Positions 13,171 through 13,383 of a stretch of DNA of 13,383 nt are shown one piece after another. The translations under genes were made by a program, and so were the position numbers. Origin of the DNA: Actinomycetota bacterium (GTDB taxonomy: Bacteria > Actinomycetota > Nitriliruptoria > Nitriliruptorales > JAHWKO01); assembly GCA_019347855.1 (NCBI GenBank), contig JAHWKO010000067.1, positions 1-13,383 of the forward strand. The letters run 5' to 3'. The notes under the pieces were generated by a model. It was not told the origin of the DNA, did no database searches, and saw only the letters and a program-made list of their open reading frames with translations. Every line of letters begins with the position of its first letter. Within the stretch, counting starts at the first letter, position 1.

Positions 13171-13227
13171 ACGACCCGCTGGGCTGAGCTCTCTCCCGAC
13201 GCCGTGGACGCGGTCCGGTACGTCGCG

Positions 13228-13383
13228 TCAGGGCTGTCGGAGGTCGAGCCCGAAGGCTCCCTCCAACGCCGACACGGTCTCCGCGAGGTCGGTGTGGTGG
13301 ATGCCGAGCATCCCGACCTCCTCGGCGGCATGCACGTTGCGGTCCAGATCGTCGATGAAGACGCACGAGGACGGTTCGAGATC
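13228..13383 (-). CDS. HAD-family hydrolase, C-terminal fragment
   Basis: The last 51 residues of a minus-strand gene that continues beyond the right edge, stop TGA at 13230-13228. The fragment begins DLEPSSCVFIDDLDRNVHAA and continues EEVGMLGIHHTDLAET, ending GLDLRQP. FIDDLDRNV followed by AAEEVGM-G is HAD motif IV and the succeeding helix, seen in epoxide-hydrolase/phosphoglycolate-phosphatase-like members. Asp11 and Asp12 would be the metal-coordinating acidic pair. The catalytic Asp nucleophile lies outside the window, so substrate cannot be suggested. The gene ends about 60 bases from the end of the transporter remnant and points toward it. Confidence 0.85.
   Translation of the reverse strand, partial: DLEPSSCVFIDDLDRNVHAAEEVGMLGIHHTDLAETVSALEGAFGLDLRQP

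Noticed and set aside
1..13383. CRISPR arrays, tRNA or rRNA genes, transposases, phage or toxin-antitoxin genes
   Set aside because: No regular spaced repeats, cloverleaf-like sequences, mobile-element proteins or small paired genes were seen by reading both strands.

Overview
The window comes from a very GC-rich genome with GTG starts, strongly G/C-ending codons and an actinobacterial-type mce operon (two YrbE permeases followed by six MCE proteins). A high-GC actinomycete is the best guess, possibly a deep-branching lineage rather than a mycobacterium. That placement rests on gene content and composition only.

Positions 1-10729 hold a nearly complete Mce lipid-type ABC importer operon, all on the + strand. 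In order: the 3' end of a first YrbE/MlaE permease, a second intact YrbE/MlaE permease, six consecutive MCE (MlaD-domain) proteins mceA-mceF, a Mce-associated membrane protein, a tandem-domain universal stress protein, and the MlaF/Mkl-type ATPase (mceG). From mceA to mceG every junction overlaps by 1-11 bases, so the set looks translationally coupled. Permease, substrate-channel proteins, accessory factor and ATPase are all present, so the operon could encode a self-sufficient transporter; in mycobacteria the ATPase is encoded elsewhere. Unusual points are a cell-wall-sorting-like C terminus on MceF, two consecutive lipoproteins (MceD and MceE), an even number of cysteines in the exported part of every Mce protein, a long acidic N-terminal extension on the ATPase, and a block of foreign-looking codon usage inside mceA.

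Positions 10813-11433 hold a ClpP-family serine peptidase with an intact catalytic triad but a divergent N terminus. It converges, with only two bases between stop codons, on a minus-strand gene (11436-12476) for a NYN-domain putative ribonuclease with two C-terminal OST-HTH/LOTUS domains, which has its own recognisable promoter.

Positions 12477-13227 contain no intact gene. They hold the NYN promoter, small inverted repeats and the frameshifted, internally deleted remains of a major facilitator transporter on the + strand. The window ends in the C-terminal 51 residues of a minus-strand HAD-family hydrolase (13228-13383). No tRNA, rRNA, CRISPR array, insertion sequence or clear rho-independent terminator was seen.
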